A stretch of 64,000 bases of DNA, taken from contig JBCBHO010000001.1 of the NCBI GenBank assembly GCA_038525525.1, positions 620,001-684,000 on the forward strand, given 5' to 3'. The stretch is from Shimia_B sp038525525 (GTDB lineage Bacteria; Pseudomonadota; Alphaproteobacteria; Rhodobacterales; Rhodobacteraceae). This document shows, piece after piece, positions 8,327 through 16,741 of the stretch. How positions within the stretch are numbered: the stretch's first letter is position 1; every line of letters begins with the position of its first letter. The notes under the pieces are model-generated. The model did not search any database. It was not told the origin of the DNA and saw only the letters and a program-made list of their open reading frames with translations. The position numbers and the translations under genes are program-made.

Positions 8327-10571
8327 AGGGCGGCGGTGCGTGGGCGCGCACCGGAGGCGCCTGACCCTCGAACTTCGCCAGCCGAACCCGGCAGGAATGC
8401 GCGGCTGTCCCCTGGGTCCAGTCAGAGGTGCGCGTGTCCCGCGTCAGCACGTTCGGATTGCCGTGGATGCAATGGCCCTCCGCGTCGGGATCGTACCACG
8501 CGCCGGTGGGGAGGAAGACCGCACCGGGGGCGATGGACTCGGTGAGACGCGCACCGGCAAGGCAGCGCCCGCGCGGGCTCGAGAGTTCCACGACATCGCC
8601 GTCTGCCACCCCGCGCACGGCTGCATCCTCCGGGTGGATCAGCACTGCCTCGCGCCCGGCCACCTTCGCCCGCTGGCTGAGCGCGCCCGCGTCATGCTGG
8701 GAATGGAGCCGAGTGGGCGGCTGGCCGGAGAGGAGCGCCAGCGTGCCCGCCTCGGGCGCCTCCCGCGGCTGTTGGTAGAGCGCATGACCCGCGCGGCCGA
8801 AGCCTGCCACGGCCTCCGAGTAGAGCTCGATCCTGCCCGAGGGCGTGGCGCGGGGATGCGCCTCCGGGTCCGCGCGGAACGCGGCGAGAAAGACGGTCTC
8901 GTCCCCCGGATCATCGAGCAGCAGAGGCTCGCCAGCGAGAAAGGCCTCCCAGCCCGGCAGCGTCACGCCGTGCTCGGCCGCCGTGGCCTGCGTCACCGCC
9001 CACAGATGCGCGAGCCAGGCGGCCTCGTCCCGCCCCTCGGTTAAGTCCTCGGCCACGCCGAGCCGCTGGGCCAGCGCGGCGTAGATCGAGAATTCCGTCC
9101 GCGCCTCGCCGGGTGGGGCCACGGCCTGTCGCATGGGCACGAGCACGGTGTCCGAGCGCCCTGCCCCGAAATCCGTCCGCTCCTCCGGTGCGGCCACGGG
9201 GAGCACGATGTCGGCGTGGCGCGCCGTGGCCGTCCAGCTGATCTCGTTGACGATGACCGTCTCCGGCGCCTGGAAGGCGCGGACCAGGCGGCGGAGGTCC
9301 TGGTGATGATGGAAGGGATTTCCCCCGGCCCACCAGACGAGCCGTGCATGGGGAAAGCGCCGCGCCGCGCCGCCCACCCGGTAGCGCCCGCCGGGATCGA
9401 GCAGCATGTCGGCGATCATCGCGACGGGGATCCGCGCCGCGACCTTGTTCTGGCCCTGCGGCAGGGCCGCCGCCCTAAAAGGCCGATCCACGGCGCCCAC
9501 ATGCCCGTTGACCGCGTAGGCGAGGCCGAGCCCCCCGCCCGGCGTCCCCATCTGGCCGAGAAAGGCCGCGAGCGTCACCGCCGCCCAGAGCGTATCCTCA
9601 CCCCAATCTGCGCGCTGCAGCGCGGCTGCGCAGGTGATGAAGGTGGTGCCCGCCGCCATGCGCCGCGCAAGGCTCCGCAACGTCTCGGCGGCGATGCCGG
9701 AGACCCCTCGCGCCCAATCCGCATCCTTCCGGATGCCGTCATCCGTGCCGTCGAGATAGGCGGCCACCCGGTCAAATCCCACCGTGTAGCGGTCGAGGAA
9801 GTCGGGCGCGTGGAGCCCCTCCTCCCTGAGCGTCTGCGCCAGCGCGAGCATGATCGCGGCGTCCGAGCCCGGCCGTGGCGGGAGCCACTCGGCGTCCAGG
9901 TCTTCGGCCATGTCGCTGCGGAGCGGGCTCAGGTTGACGAAGCGCACCCCGCGTGCCTGGCAGGTGCGGAGCGCTTCGGGAATGAGGTGGCGCCCGTTTC
10001 CGCCGTCGCAGATTTCCATATTGCGCGCGGCGAGCCCGCCGAATGAGACGACGAGATCGGCGTGGCGCGCGATCACGGGCCAGCGCGTGGCCTCCGCCAG
10101 CATCTGCTTGAAAGGTCCGCCGAGGATGTGCGGCATCGCCCCCATGGCGGCGCCGTAGCTGTAATTGCCCTCTGAGCCCACGAACCCGCCAATGCAGTTT
10201 AGAAAGCGCTTGAGCTGGCTCTGGGCGTGATGAAAGCGGCCCGCGCTCGCCCAGCCGTAGGAGCCCGCAAAGATGGCCTCGTTGCCATGGTTGGCGCGGA
10301 TCCGGGTGAGCTCGCCCGCGATGAGATCGAGCGCGCGGTGCCAACTGACCTCCACGAAAGGCCCCTGCCCGCGCGTGCCGCCCCCGTCGAGCCAGCCTTG
10401 CCGGACGGCGGGCCGCAGCACCCGCGCGGGACCATGCAGCGATCCCGCGATGTTGTCATTGAGTGCCGAAGGCTCGGGATCGAGCGGGTGGCCGGCGACG
10501 GAAACGATGTGCCCGTTCTCCAACCGGGCCCGCCCGAGACCCCAATGGTTGGAGAGCAGCGCGTCGCTCAT
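8316..10571 (-). CDS. BisC-type molybdopterin oxidoreductase
   Basis: A 751-residue member of the DMSO reductase superfamily in the biotin-sulfoxide/TMAO/DMSO reductase branch. It has no twin-arginine signal and no N-terminal Fe-S cysteines, which fits the cytoplasmic BisC type. SHWG-like and PALR-type start motifs are replaced by SNHWGLGRARL; the probable Mo ligand is Ser138 in NYSYGAAMG. GNPFHHHQD and the C-terminal HSQHD and RGRCLAG segments fit molybdopterin guanine dinucleotide binding. BisC enzymes reduce S-oxides, methionine sulfoxide and N-hydroxylated bases; the substrate here is unknown. Its ATG overlaps the stop of the 8-oxoguanine deaminase gene (ATGA), implying joint expression. 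Confidence 0.85.
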   Translation of the reverse strand: MSDALLSNHWGLGRARLENGHIVSVAGHPLDPEPSALNDNIAGSLHGPARVLRPAVRQGWLDGGGTRGQGPFVEVSWHRALDLIAGELTRIRANHGNEAIFAGSYGWASAGRFHHAQSQLKRFLNCIGGFVGSEGNYSYGAAMGAMPHILGGPFKQMLAEATRWPVIARHADLVVSFGGLAARNMEICDGGNGRHLIPEALRTCQARGVRFVNLSPLRSDMAEDLDAEWLPPRPGSDAAIMLALAQTLREEGLHAPDFLDRYTVGFDRVAAYLDGTDDGIRKDADWARGVSGIAAETLRSLARRMAAGTTFITCAAALQRADWGEDTLWAAVTLAAFLGQMGTPGGGLGLAYAVNGHVGAVDRPFRAAALPQGQNKVAARIPVAMIADMLLDPGGRYRVGGAARRFPHARLVWWAGGNPFHHHQDLRRLVRAFQAPETVIVNEISWTATARHADIVLPVAAPEERTDFGAGRSDTVLVPMRQAVAPPGEARTEFSIYAALAQRLGVAEDLTEGRDEAAWLAHLWAVTQATAAEHGVTLPGWEAFLAGEPLLLDDPGDETVFLAAFRADPEAHPRATPSGRIELYSEAVAGFGRAGHALYQQPREAPEAGTLALLSGQPPTRLHSQHDAGALSQRAKVAGREAVLIHPEDAAVRGVADGDVVELSSPRGRCLAGARLTESIAPGAVFLPTGAWYDPDAEGHCIHGNPNVLTRDTRTSDWTQGTAAHSCRVRLAKFEGQAPPVRAHAPPPFTG

Positions 10572-11911
10572 CCCATGAGCCTCTCGAGGCTCCGCGCCTG
10601 CGCCCTGAGTGCCTTGGAGAGATCAAAGCTCACGATCTCGCCGCCCCGGACGATCTCCCTGCCCTCCACGAAGAGCTCCCGCACCCGGCGCGGCCCCGCG
10701 AGAAGGAGCGTGGCGACGTCCCAGCTTCCGGCGCTTTCCACGCCGCTCACGTCCCAGATGGCGATATCGGCCCTGTATCCGACGGCGAGCTGACCGATCT
10801 CGTCACCGCGGCCCAGCACCTCCGCGCCACCCCGCGTGGCGATCTCCAGCGCCTCCATGGGCCCCATGGCACCCGCCCCGTGCACGAGCCGTTGCAATAG
10901 CAGCGTCTGGCGCGCCTCGTCGATGAGCGATCCCGCGTCGTTGGAGGCCGAACCATCGACGCCGAGCCCCACAGGCACGCGCGCATCCCGCATGGCGCGG
11001 ACCGGCGCGATGCCTGAGGCCAGCCGGCAATTTGAGCAGGGGCAATGGGCCACGCCCGTCCCCGTCCGCGCGAAAAGCGCGATCTCGCCTTCGTCGAGCT
11101 TCACACAATGGGCATGCCAGACATCGCGCCCCACCCAGCCGAGCTCTTCGGCGTATTGGCCCGGGCGGCAGCCGAACATCTCCAGCGAATAGGCGATGTC
11201 CTCGTCGTTCTCGGCGAGGTGCGTGTGGAGCATCACGCCTTTCTCCCGCGCCAAGGCGGCCGCGTCCCGCATGAGCTCGCGGCTCACCGAGAAGGGCGAG
11301 CAGGGGGCGACGCCCACCCGGCAGAGCGCGCCGGGCGTCGCATCATGAAAAGTATCGATGACGCGCTGACAATCCTCGAGGATAGCGTGTTCATCCTCCA
11401 CAAGGCTGTCGGGGGGCAGTCCGCCCGCGCTCTCTCCGATGGACATGGACCCGCGCGTGGGATGAAAGCGGAGCCCCACCTCTGCGGCGGCGTGGATGGT
11501 GTCATCGAGCCGAGCGCCGCCCGGATAAAGGTAGAGGTGATCCGAGGAGGTCGTGCAGCCCGAGAGCGCGAGCTCGGCAAGACCTATCTGCGTGGAGGCA
11601 TGGAAATCCTCGGGCACCATGCGCGCCCAGATGGGGTAGAGCGTCTGGAGCCAGCCGAAGAGGCTTGCGTCCTGCGCGGCGGGCACCGCTCGGGTGAGCG
11701 TCTGGTAGAGATGGTGGTGGGTGTTCACGAGGCCCGGCGTGACAACGCAGCCGCGCGCCTCGGTCACCTCGGCGTCGGGCGCGAAGAGGTCGGGGCCGAT
11801 TTCGGCGATCACCCCGTCACTGACGCGGATGTCCTGGCCCTCGAGAATGCGCCGGTCGCCGTCCATCGTCACGAGGCGCGCGGCCCCGCGGATGAGCCGC
11901 TCAGCGGGCAT
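10568..11911 (-). CDS. 8-oxoguanine deaminase-like amidohydrolase (TRZ/ATZ group)
   Basis: A 447-residue zinc hydrolase of the cytosine deaminase/atrazine chlorohydrolase group. Motifs include NTHHHLYQTLTRAVPAAQ (metal His at about 65 and 67), LHTHLAEND, WHAHCVKL and LGVDGSASND. The THHHLYQ to LFGWL stretch resembles known 8-oxoguanine deaminases, which turn 8-oxoguanine into urate; that specificity is inferred. Hydroxyatrazine-type aminohydrolase is the alternative. The gene overlaps the upstream HisN-type gene by 11 bp and the downstream BisC-type gene by 4 bp, forming one transcription unit. Confidence 0.8.
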   Translation of the reverse strand: MPAERLIRGAARLVTMDGDRRILEGQDIRVSDGVIAEIGPDLFAPDAEVTEARGCVVTPGLVNTHHHLYQTLTRAVPAAQDASLFGWLQTLYPIWARMVPEDFHASTQIGLAELALSGCTTSSDHLYLYPGGARLDDTIHAAAEVGLRFHPTRGSMSIGESAGGLPPDSLVEDEHAILEDCQRVIDTFHDATPGALCRVGVAPCSPFSVSRELMRDAAALAREKGVMLHTHLAENDEDIAYSLEMFGCRPGQYAEELGWVGRDVWHAHCVKLDEGEIALFARTGTGVAHCPCSNCRLASGIAPVRAMRDARVPVGLGVDGSASNDAGSLIDEARQTLLLQRLVHGAGAMGPMEALEIATRGGAEVLGRGDEIGQLAVGYRADIAIWDVSGVESAGSWDVATLLLAGPRRVRELFVEGREIVRGGEIVSFDLSKALRAQARSLERLMG

Positions 11912-12695
11912 TCAGCGCCTCGAGCGCGGCCTTGTGAAGCGTGGCATTGGCCGCGGCGACAGCACGCCCGCCGCCATGGGCCGGCCCGCCCTCCCAATCA
12001 GTGACGATGCCGCCGGCGGCCTCCACGACCGCGATGGGGGCCTGGATATCGTAGGCATTGAGCCCGGCCTCGATGACGAGATCCGCATGCCCACCGGCCA
12101 CCAGGGCATAGGCATAGCAATCCATGCCGTAGCGCGTGAGCTTCGCGCGGGACGCCACGCGCTCGAAAGCGGCGCGCTCGTCCGGCGTGCCCACTTCTGG
12201 AAAGGTGGTGAAAAGGATCGCGTCCGAGAGCGTTTCTGTGCGGCGCGTCTTGAGCGGGCGGGTGCCACCCTGCGCCGTGAGTTGTGCGTGGCCGAACCCG
12301 CCCTCGAAGCGCTCGCCGATATAGGGCTGTGCAACGATGCCGTAGAGCGGGCCGCGCGCGTCCGAGATCGCGATGAGCGTGCCCCAGGTTGGCGTGCCGG
12401 AGAGATAGCCACGGGTGCCGTCGATCGGGTCGAGCACCCAAGTCAACCCGCTCGTGCCGGGGGTCTCGCCCTCTTCCTCACCGAGGATGCCGTCTTCGGG
12501 GCGCGCCGCGCGCAGCACCGCGCGGATCGCGGCCTCCGCGGCGCGGTCGCCTTCGGTCACAGGGTCGAAATCGGAGGCATCCTTGTTGTCAGCGGTGAGG
12601 CCCACGGCGCGGAAATGACGGAGCGTCTCCTCGGCAGCAGCATCGGCGCAGGCATGGGCCACGCGTCTCAGATCTGATTTGAGGGCGTCATCCAC
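11901..12695 (-). CDS. hisN: HisN-type histidinol-phosphatase (inositol monophosphatase family)
   Basis: A 264-residue Mg2+-dependent phosphatase. The family motifs are EEEGETPG (metal-binding Glu), VLDPIDGTRGYLSGTPTWG and the C-terminal YDIQAPIAVVEAAGG. In this lineage such proteins usually dephosphorylate histidinol phosphate; inositol monophosphatase activity is an alternative. The GTG at 12695 is chosen because GGGAG lies seven bases upstream. A longer TTG start at 12749 would fall inside a probable -35 element. The 3' end overlaps the deaminase gene. Confidence 0.8.
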   Translation of the reverse strand: MDDALKSDLRRVAHACADAAAEETLRHFRAVGLTADNKDASDFDPVTEGDRAAEAAIRAVLRAARPEDGILGEEEGETPGTSGLTWVLDPIDGTRGYLSGTPTWGTLIAISDARGPLYGIVAQPYIGERFEGGFGHAQLTAQGGTRPLKTRRTETLSDAILFTTFPEVGTPDERAAFERVASRAKLTRYGMDCYAYALVAGGHADLVIEAGLNAYDIQAPIAVVEAAGGIVTDWEGGPAHGGGRAVAAANATLHKAALEALNAR

Positions 12696-12720
12696 GCTTC
12701 GCTCCCGACTGTCCTCTGCC

Positions 12721-12749
12721 GGGCTACGGAGCGCGGATTGAACGGTCAA
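12721..12749 (-). promoter_or_regulatory. Candidate sigma70-type promoter for the hisN unit
   Basis: On the minus strand TTGACC is followed 17 bases later by TAGCCC, about 25 bases before the GTG start. The -35 is good and the -10 weak. Confidence 0.35.
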
Positions 12750-12756
12750 GCGTCAC

Positions 12757-12788
12757 GTGCCGCGCAGCCGTAAATCGCTGCGTGGCAC
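12757..12788. other. Hairpin between the HTH regulator and hisN
   Basis: GTGCCGCGCAG pairs with CTGCGTGGCAC (11 bp, one G-U) around a ten-base loop. On the minus strand it follows the regulator gene and precedes the hisN promoter. It has no T-run, so termination would need Rho or another factor. Confidence 0.4.
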
Positions 12789-12821
12789 ATGAGCCCTAAT
12801 CCGGTCGTGCCGTCGGCGCCC

Positions 12822-13199
12822 TCAGGCGACGTCGGACAGCACGCGCGCGAGCTCGAAGAGCCGACGGCGCTGGTTTTCGGGGATCGCGTAGTAGGAGCGC
12901 ACAAGCTCCATCGCCTCGCGATCGGCCATCAGATCGTTTGGCGTCCCGCCCTCGGCATGCTCTGCCGCGGCCTCGTCTGCACCGTCCAGACCCTGGAAGA
13001 AAAAGCTCACCGGCACCTCGAGGCGCTCGGCGATATCCCACAAGCGGGAAGCGCTCACGCGGTTCATCCCGGTCTCGTACTTCTGGATCTGCTGGAACTT
13101 GATCCCCACCGCTTCAGCCAGCTGCTGTTGCGTCATCCCAAGCATCCACCGACGGTGGCGAATGCGTTTACCAACATGCACATCCACAGGATGTTTCAT
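12822..13199 (-). CDS. PhrR-like XRE-family HTH regulator
   Basis: A 125-residue DNA-binding protein. A Cro/cI helix-turn-helix occupies about residues 8-66: GKRIRHRRWMLGMTQQQLAE then IKFQQIQKYETG and NRVSASRLWDIAE. The C-terminal helical tail contains ELVRSYYAIPENQRRRLF. The wording closely matches the rhizobial PhrR/SinR-like regulators common in alphaproteobacteria. AGGGAG precedes the ATG. An inverted repeat about 90 bp upstream could be its operator. The target genes are unknown. Confidence 0.85.
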   Translation of the reverse strand: MKHPVDVHVGKRIRHRRWMLGMTQQQLAEAVGIKFQQIQKYETGMNRVSASRLWDIAERLEVPVSFFFQGLDGADEAAAEHAEGGTPNDLMADREAMELVRSYYAIPENQRRRLFELARVLSDVA

Positions 13200-13290
13200 C
13201 GTGTACTCCCTAATACCTCGTCACGACACGACAGCGATCACCCCCCGCTTCGTGCGCCACACTTGTAGCACGAGGGCCGAGACGCCGCAC

Positions 13291-13311
13291 AACCTGACGT
13301 TTTGTTAGGTT
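13291..13311. promoter_or_regulatory. Inverted repeat upstream of the HTH regulator
   Basis: AACCTGAC-GTTTT-GTTAGGTT, matching in seven of eight arm positions. It lies in the 296-bp gap between the divergent regulator and quinone oxidoreductase genes and may be an autoregulatory operator. The same gap holds GCCTAAATTTTAGGC followed by CGCTTTTTT near 13369-13390. Otherwise nothing is recognised there. Confidence 0.35.
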
Positions 13312-13495
13312 CGGGTCGGTTGAAACGGGGTAAAGCCCGGTTGGACACCGGTATGCGGACGTGTTCTGCCTAAATTTTAGGCGCTTTTTTCCAAAACAAG
13401 CGGTGACTCGCCCGTCCAAAGCCTGACCCTCACGTCATTGCCGCGCTTGCATCGCCCGCGAGCGCACGGCTAGTTGCCGGCAGGGAGGGCCCGCG

Positions 13496-14458
13496 ATGCG
13501 CGCTTTGGACGTCACCGAATTCAAGATCGCCCCGACACTCGTGGAACGGGAACTGCCCGCGCCCGGGCCCGGGCAGATCCGCCTCCGTGTGGAGGCCTGC
13601 GGGCTCAATTTCGCCGATCTTCTGATGATCCGCGGCGAATACCAGGAGACGCCGGAGCCCCCGTTTACGCTGGGCCTCGAGGCCGCGGGCGTGATCGACG
13701 CGGTGAGCGGCGACGTCGCGGGGCTCGAACCCGGGCAGCGCGTGGCCGTTTTCGGGAATTTCGGCGGGCTGGCGGAGTATCTCGTGGCCCCGGCGGAGGC
13801 CTGCCTGCCCCTGCCGGATGCCATGAGCGCGGCGCAGGCAGCGGCCTTCCAGGTCGCCTACGGCACCTCGCACCTCGCGCTGACCCACCGGGCGGCGCTT
13901 GAACCGGGCGAAAAGCTCGTGGTGCTCGGGGCCGCCGGGGGCGTGGGGCTCACGGCCGTCGAGATCGGCGCGGTCCTCGGGGCGGAGGTCATCGCCGTTG
14001 CCCGCGGCGCGGACAAGCTCTCCGTGGCCGAAGCCGCCGGAGCGCATCACCTCATCGACGCCGAAGACCCAGAGCTTGCCACGAAGCTGCGCGGCCACGG
14101 CGCCGATATCGTCTACGATCCCGTGGGCGGCGACCTCGCGCAGGCCGCCCTCCGCGCCTGCCGCAAGGGGGCGCGCTACCTCGTCATCGGCTTCGCCTCT
14201 GGCGCGGTGCCGGAGGTCAAGCTCAACCACCTTCTGGTCAAGAATATCGCCGTGCACGGCTTCTACTGGGGCGGCTACGCGTCCTTTGACCCCGCCCCCA
14301 TGCGCGCCTCCCTCGCCGCTCTCATGGAGCTTTTTGCAGAAGGCCGTCTCACGCCCCATATTGGGCTCTCCGTCCCGCTCGCAGAGGCGCCACAGGCGCT
14401 GGAGGCGCTCCGCCGCAGGGAGGTGACGGGCAAGGCCGTGGTGACGATGACTCCGTGA
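13496..14458 (+). CDS. NADPH:quinone oxidoreductase (zinc-independent MDR family)
   Basis: A 320-residue medium-chain dehydrogenase/reductase. The GroES-like N-terminal domain carries CGLNFADLLMIRGEYQ, typical of quinone oxidoreductases, and lacks the catalytic zinc cysteines. The nucleotide-binding motif VLGAAGGVGLTAVEIG lies near residue 142. It probably reduces quinones or enoyl-type carbonyls in the cytosol with NADPH; the physiological acceptor is unknown. GGGAGGG precedes the ATG. It converges on the LysR gene across 40 bp. Confidence 0.87.
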   Translation: MRALDVTEFKIAPTLVERELPAPGPGQIRLRVEACGLNFADLLMIRGEYQETPEPPFTLGLEAAGVIDAVSGDVAGLEPGQRVAVFGNFGGLAEYLVAPAEACLPLPDAMSAAQAAAFQVAYGTSHLALTHRAALEPGEKLVVLGAAGGVGLTAVEIGAVLGAEVIAVARGADKLSVAEAAGAHHLIDAEDPELATKLRGHGADIVYDPVGGDLAQAALRACRKGARYLVIGFASGAVPEVKLNHLLVKNIAVHGFYWGGYASFDPAPMRASLAALMELFAEGRLTPHIGLSVPLAEAPQALEALRRREVTGKAVVTMTP

Positions 14459-14498
14459 CAGGTCCCGTGTCTCCATGATCCCTTAATGGGGCCACGCC

Positions 14499-15353
14499 CT
14501 AGCCGCGCTTGTAAGCCTCTGCGATCATGGCCGTGAGCGCTGCGAGGGGCTCGGCCCCCTTCGAGGCCTGCCGGTAGAGATTGACCTTGTGCGTCGACAG
14601 CTCCGGCAGCGCGCCCTGGTGGGCGATGCGCTCGAAATGCGCGGGTTCTGAGCCGTCAAGCATGGCGTGGACGGCGAGATCGGCACTGACCGATGCCTCA
14701 ATGGTGCGTGTGCTGTCGGATGACACCGCCATCTCCCAGGAGATGCCCGCGCTGTCGAGCGCGCGCTGCGCGTCGCGGCGGAAGATGCAGGTATGCTCGA
14801 AAGCCAGGCGCAGCGGCCGGGCCTTCCACGCCGACCCGCCGGGCGCCCCCACCCAGACGAGGGATGCCTCCCGCAGCGTCATACCCCCTCGGTCGAGCCC
14901 GCTTTCGGTCGTCAGGATAAGGTCGCATTCGCCGCGGGAGAACTGCGCCTTGAGCCCTTCGGTGAAAGACGAGATGAGCTGCACTTTCATGCGCGGATAC
15001 TCCGACGCGAAGCGCTGCAGGATCTGGGGAATGTGCGGATAGACGATGTCATGGGGCACGCCCAGCGTGATTTCTCCCTCGTAGGCATCCGTCACGAGCC
15101 GTCCCAGCGCCTCGTCGTTGAGCGCCAGCATGCGGCGTGCATAGCCGAGGAGCTGCTCGCCGGCGGCGGTGAGCGCGATGCGCCGCGATGTCCGATCCAT
15201 GAGCCCCACATTCAAGGCCTCTTCAAGGCGCTTGAGCTGCATCGAGACGGCGGACTGCGTGAGGTTGAGAGCGCCTGAGGCGCGGGTCACCCCCCCGAGA
15301 TCGGCGACGGCAACGAAGGATCGAAGGGCGGTGAGGTCGAGACTGCGCGGCAT
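14499..15353 (-). CDS. LysR-family transcriptional regulator
   Basis: A 284-residue regulator. The N-terminal winged helix (residues 6-65) contains RASGALNLTQSAVSMQLKRL and is followed by a type 2 periplasmic-binding-like effector domain beginning ITLGVPHDIVYPHIPQIL. AAGGAGAG precedes the ATG. It is divergent from a DUF1127 gene across 118 bp, the usual layout for a LysR protein and its main target. A small dyad in that gap could be part of its site. The effector is unknown. Confidence 0.9.
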   Translation of the reverse strand: MPRSLDLTALRSFVAVADLGGVTRASGALNLTQSAVSMQLKRLEEALNVGLMDRTSRRIALTAAGEQLLGYARRMLALNDEALGRLVTDAYEGEITLGVPHDIVYPHIPQILQRFASEYPRMKVQLISSFTEGLKAQFSRGECDLILTTESGLDRGGMTLREASLVWVGAPGGSAWKARPLRLAFEHTCIFRRDAQRALDSAGISWEMAVSSDSTRTIEASVSADLAVHAMLDGSEPAHFERIAHQGALPELSTHKVNLYRQASKGAEPLAALTAMIAEAYKRG

Positions 15354-15362
15354 ATCACTCTC

Positions 15363-15376
15363 CTTGATGCGTCAAG
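15363..15376. promoter_or_regulatory. Dyad in the LysR/DUF1127 intergenic region
   Basis: CTTGA-TGCG-TCAAG lies ten bases before the LysR start codon, and ATGCATCAA recurs near 15400. It fits the T-N11-A style sites of LysR proteins, with one copy placed for autoregulation. Confidence 0.35.
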
Positions 15377-15471
15377 CCACTATCATTCATTTTTCCTATG
15401 CATCAATCGGGGCCATAGTATCAAGCATCTTCATACGACCCCACACATTGATCACCCCGGAGGATCGAACA

Positions 15472-15690
15472 ATGACCTTTTTCACCGACCACGCGACCCG
15501 CATCGCCCCCCAGCGCGCCGCGCAGTCCCGCTTCGGGCAGTTCCTGCACCTGCTCACCGTGGCCCGAACGCGCCAGGCGCTTGGCAGCCTCGATGCCGAT
15601 GCCCTCGAAGACATCGGATTGACGCGCGAACAGGCACAATCCGAAGCAAATCGCTCTTTTTGGGACGTCCCGGCGCATTGGCGCTGCTGA
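15472..15690 (+). CDS. DUF1127 small protein
   Basis: A 72-residue protein whose middle and end (RQALGSLDADALEDIGLTREQA, split as RQALGSLDADALEDIG and LTREQA, then FWDVPAHWRC) match the DUF1127 pattern of a short helical R/L-rich motif followed by an Ile-Gly-Leu turn. Members such as CcaF1 in Rhodobacter act as small RNA-binding regulators in stress and RNA turnover; that role here is inferred. GGAGG lies eight bases before the ATG. The divergent LysR gene is its likely regulator. Confidence 0.85.
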   Translation: MTFFTDHATRIAPQRAAQSRFGQFLHLLTVARTRQALGSLDADALEDIGLTREQAQSEANRSFWDVPAHWRC

Positions 15691-15803
15691 GCGGCCCCTG
15701 CGGCGCTCAAACGCTTGAAAAGCTGGGGCGGGCTGCCAATATTCCTCTCAGGAGGAAGCGCCCCGCCAAGGGGCTCTCTCAGGGAACCTTTTTGGAGGAC
15801 TAA

Positions 15804-16601
15804 ATGGCAGAGTATCAGACCATCCGGACGTCGACCGGCGCCCGCTCGGCTGAGATCGACGCAGGGCTCCGCGCCCACATGAACAAAGTCTACGGCACCA
15901 TGTCTGTGGGCATGCTGATCACGGCACTCGTGGCATGGGCGATTTCCGGCCTCGCGACGACGACCGATCCGGCCAGCGCCACCGTGCAGCTGCAAAACGG
16001 CACGCTGCTCACGGCACTGGGCTCCGCGATCTATCTGAGCCCGCTGCGCTGGGTGATCATGTTTGCCCCGCTCGCCGTGCTCTTTCTCGGTATGGGCACG
16101 GTCATGCGCCGCGCTTCCGCGTCCGGCGCACAGCTCTTCTTCTTCGTGTTCGCCACGCTCATCGGCCTGTCGCTGAGCTCGATCTTCATCGTCTACACGG
16201 CGTTCTCGATCACGCAGACCTTCCTCGTGACGGCCATCGCCTTCGCGGGCCTCAGCCTTTACGGCTACACGACGAAGAAAGACCTCAGCGGTTGGGGCAC
16301 GTTCCTCATGATGGGTCTCATCGGCCTCATCGTGGCGATGATTCTCAACATCGTGCTGGGCGCGTTCTTCGGCATCTCGTCGCCCGCATTCATGTTCGCG
16401 ATCTCCGCGATCGGAGTGCTGATCTTCGCGGGCCTCACCGCCTACGACACGCAGAACATCAAGAGCGAGTACGTGGCGCACGCGCAATACGGTGACCAGG
16501 AATGGCTGGACAAGTCCGCCATCCACGGCGCGCTGAGCATGTACTTGAACTTCCTCAACATGTTCCAGTTCCTGCTCTTCTTCCTGGGCAACCAGGAGTA
16601 A
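15804..16601 (+). CDS. Bax inhibitor-1/YccA family membrane protein
   Basis: A 265-residue protein with about seven membrane helices. It has the family features LSSIFIVYTAFSITQTF in the middle and GLTAYDTQNIKSEY before the last helix, plus the C-terminal LSMYLNFLNMFQFLLFFLG. Bacterial members are inner-membrane channels or modulators linked to calcium and FtsH-associated quality control. Function here is inferred from family. GGAGG precedes the ATG and a strong terminator follows the stop. The 113-bp gap upstream holds a small GCCCC/GGGGC hairpin only. Confidence 0.9.
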   Translation: MAEYQTIRTSTGARSAEIDAGLRAHMNKVYGTMSVGMLITALVAWAISGLATTTDPASATVQLQNGTLLTALGSAIYLSPLRWVIMFAPLAVLFLGMGTVMRRASASGAQLFFFVFATLIGLSLSSIFIVYTAFSITQTFLVTAIAFAGLSLYGYTTKKDLSGWGTFLMMGLIGLIVAMILNIVLGAFFGISSPAFMFAISAIGVLIFAGLTAYDTQNIKSEYVAHAQYGDQEWLDKSAIHGALSMYLNFLNMFQFLLFFLGNQE

Positions 16602-16625
16602 GCAGCCGAGACCGGCAACGGATAG

Positions 16626-16654
16626 AAGGCCGCCCCCCCGGGGCGGCCTTTTTC
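16626..16654 (+). terminator. Rho-independent terminator after the Bax-inhibitor gene
   Basis: AAGGCCGCCCC pairs with GGGGCGGCCTT (11 bp) around a CCC loop, followed by TTTC. It lies 25 bases after the stop. Confidence 0.85.
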
Positions 16655-16741
16655 TTATGTGCGTTCCTCTTCCTGACACTTGAGCCAATCGCCGGGGATG
16701 GTGGGCGGGGCGATGCGCAAGCGAGCGCCGTCCCGCCATCC

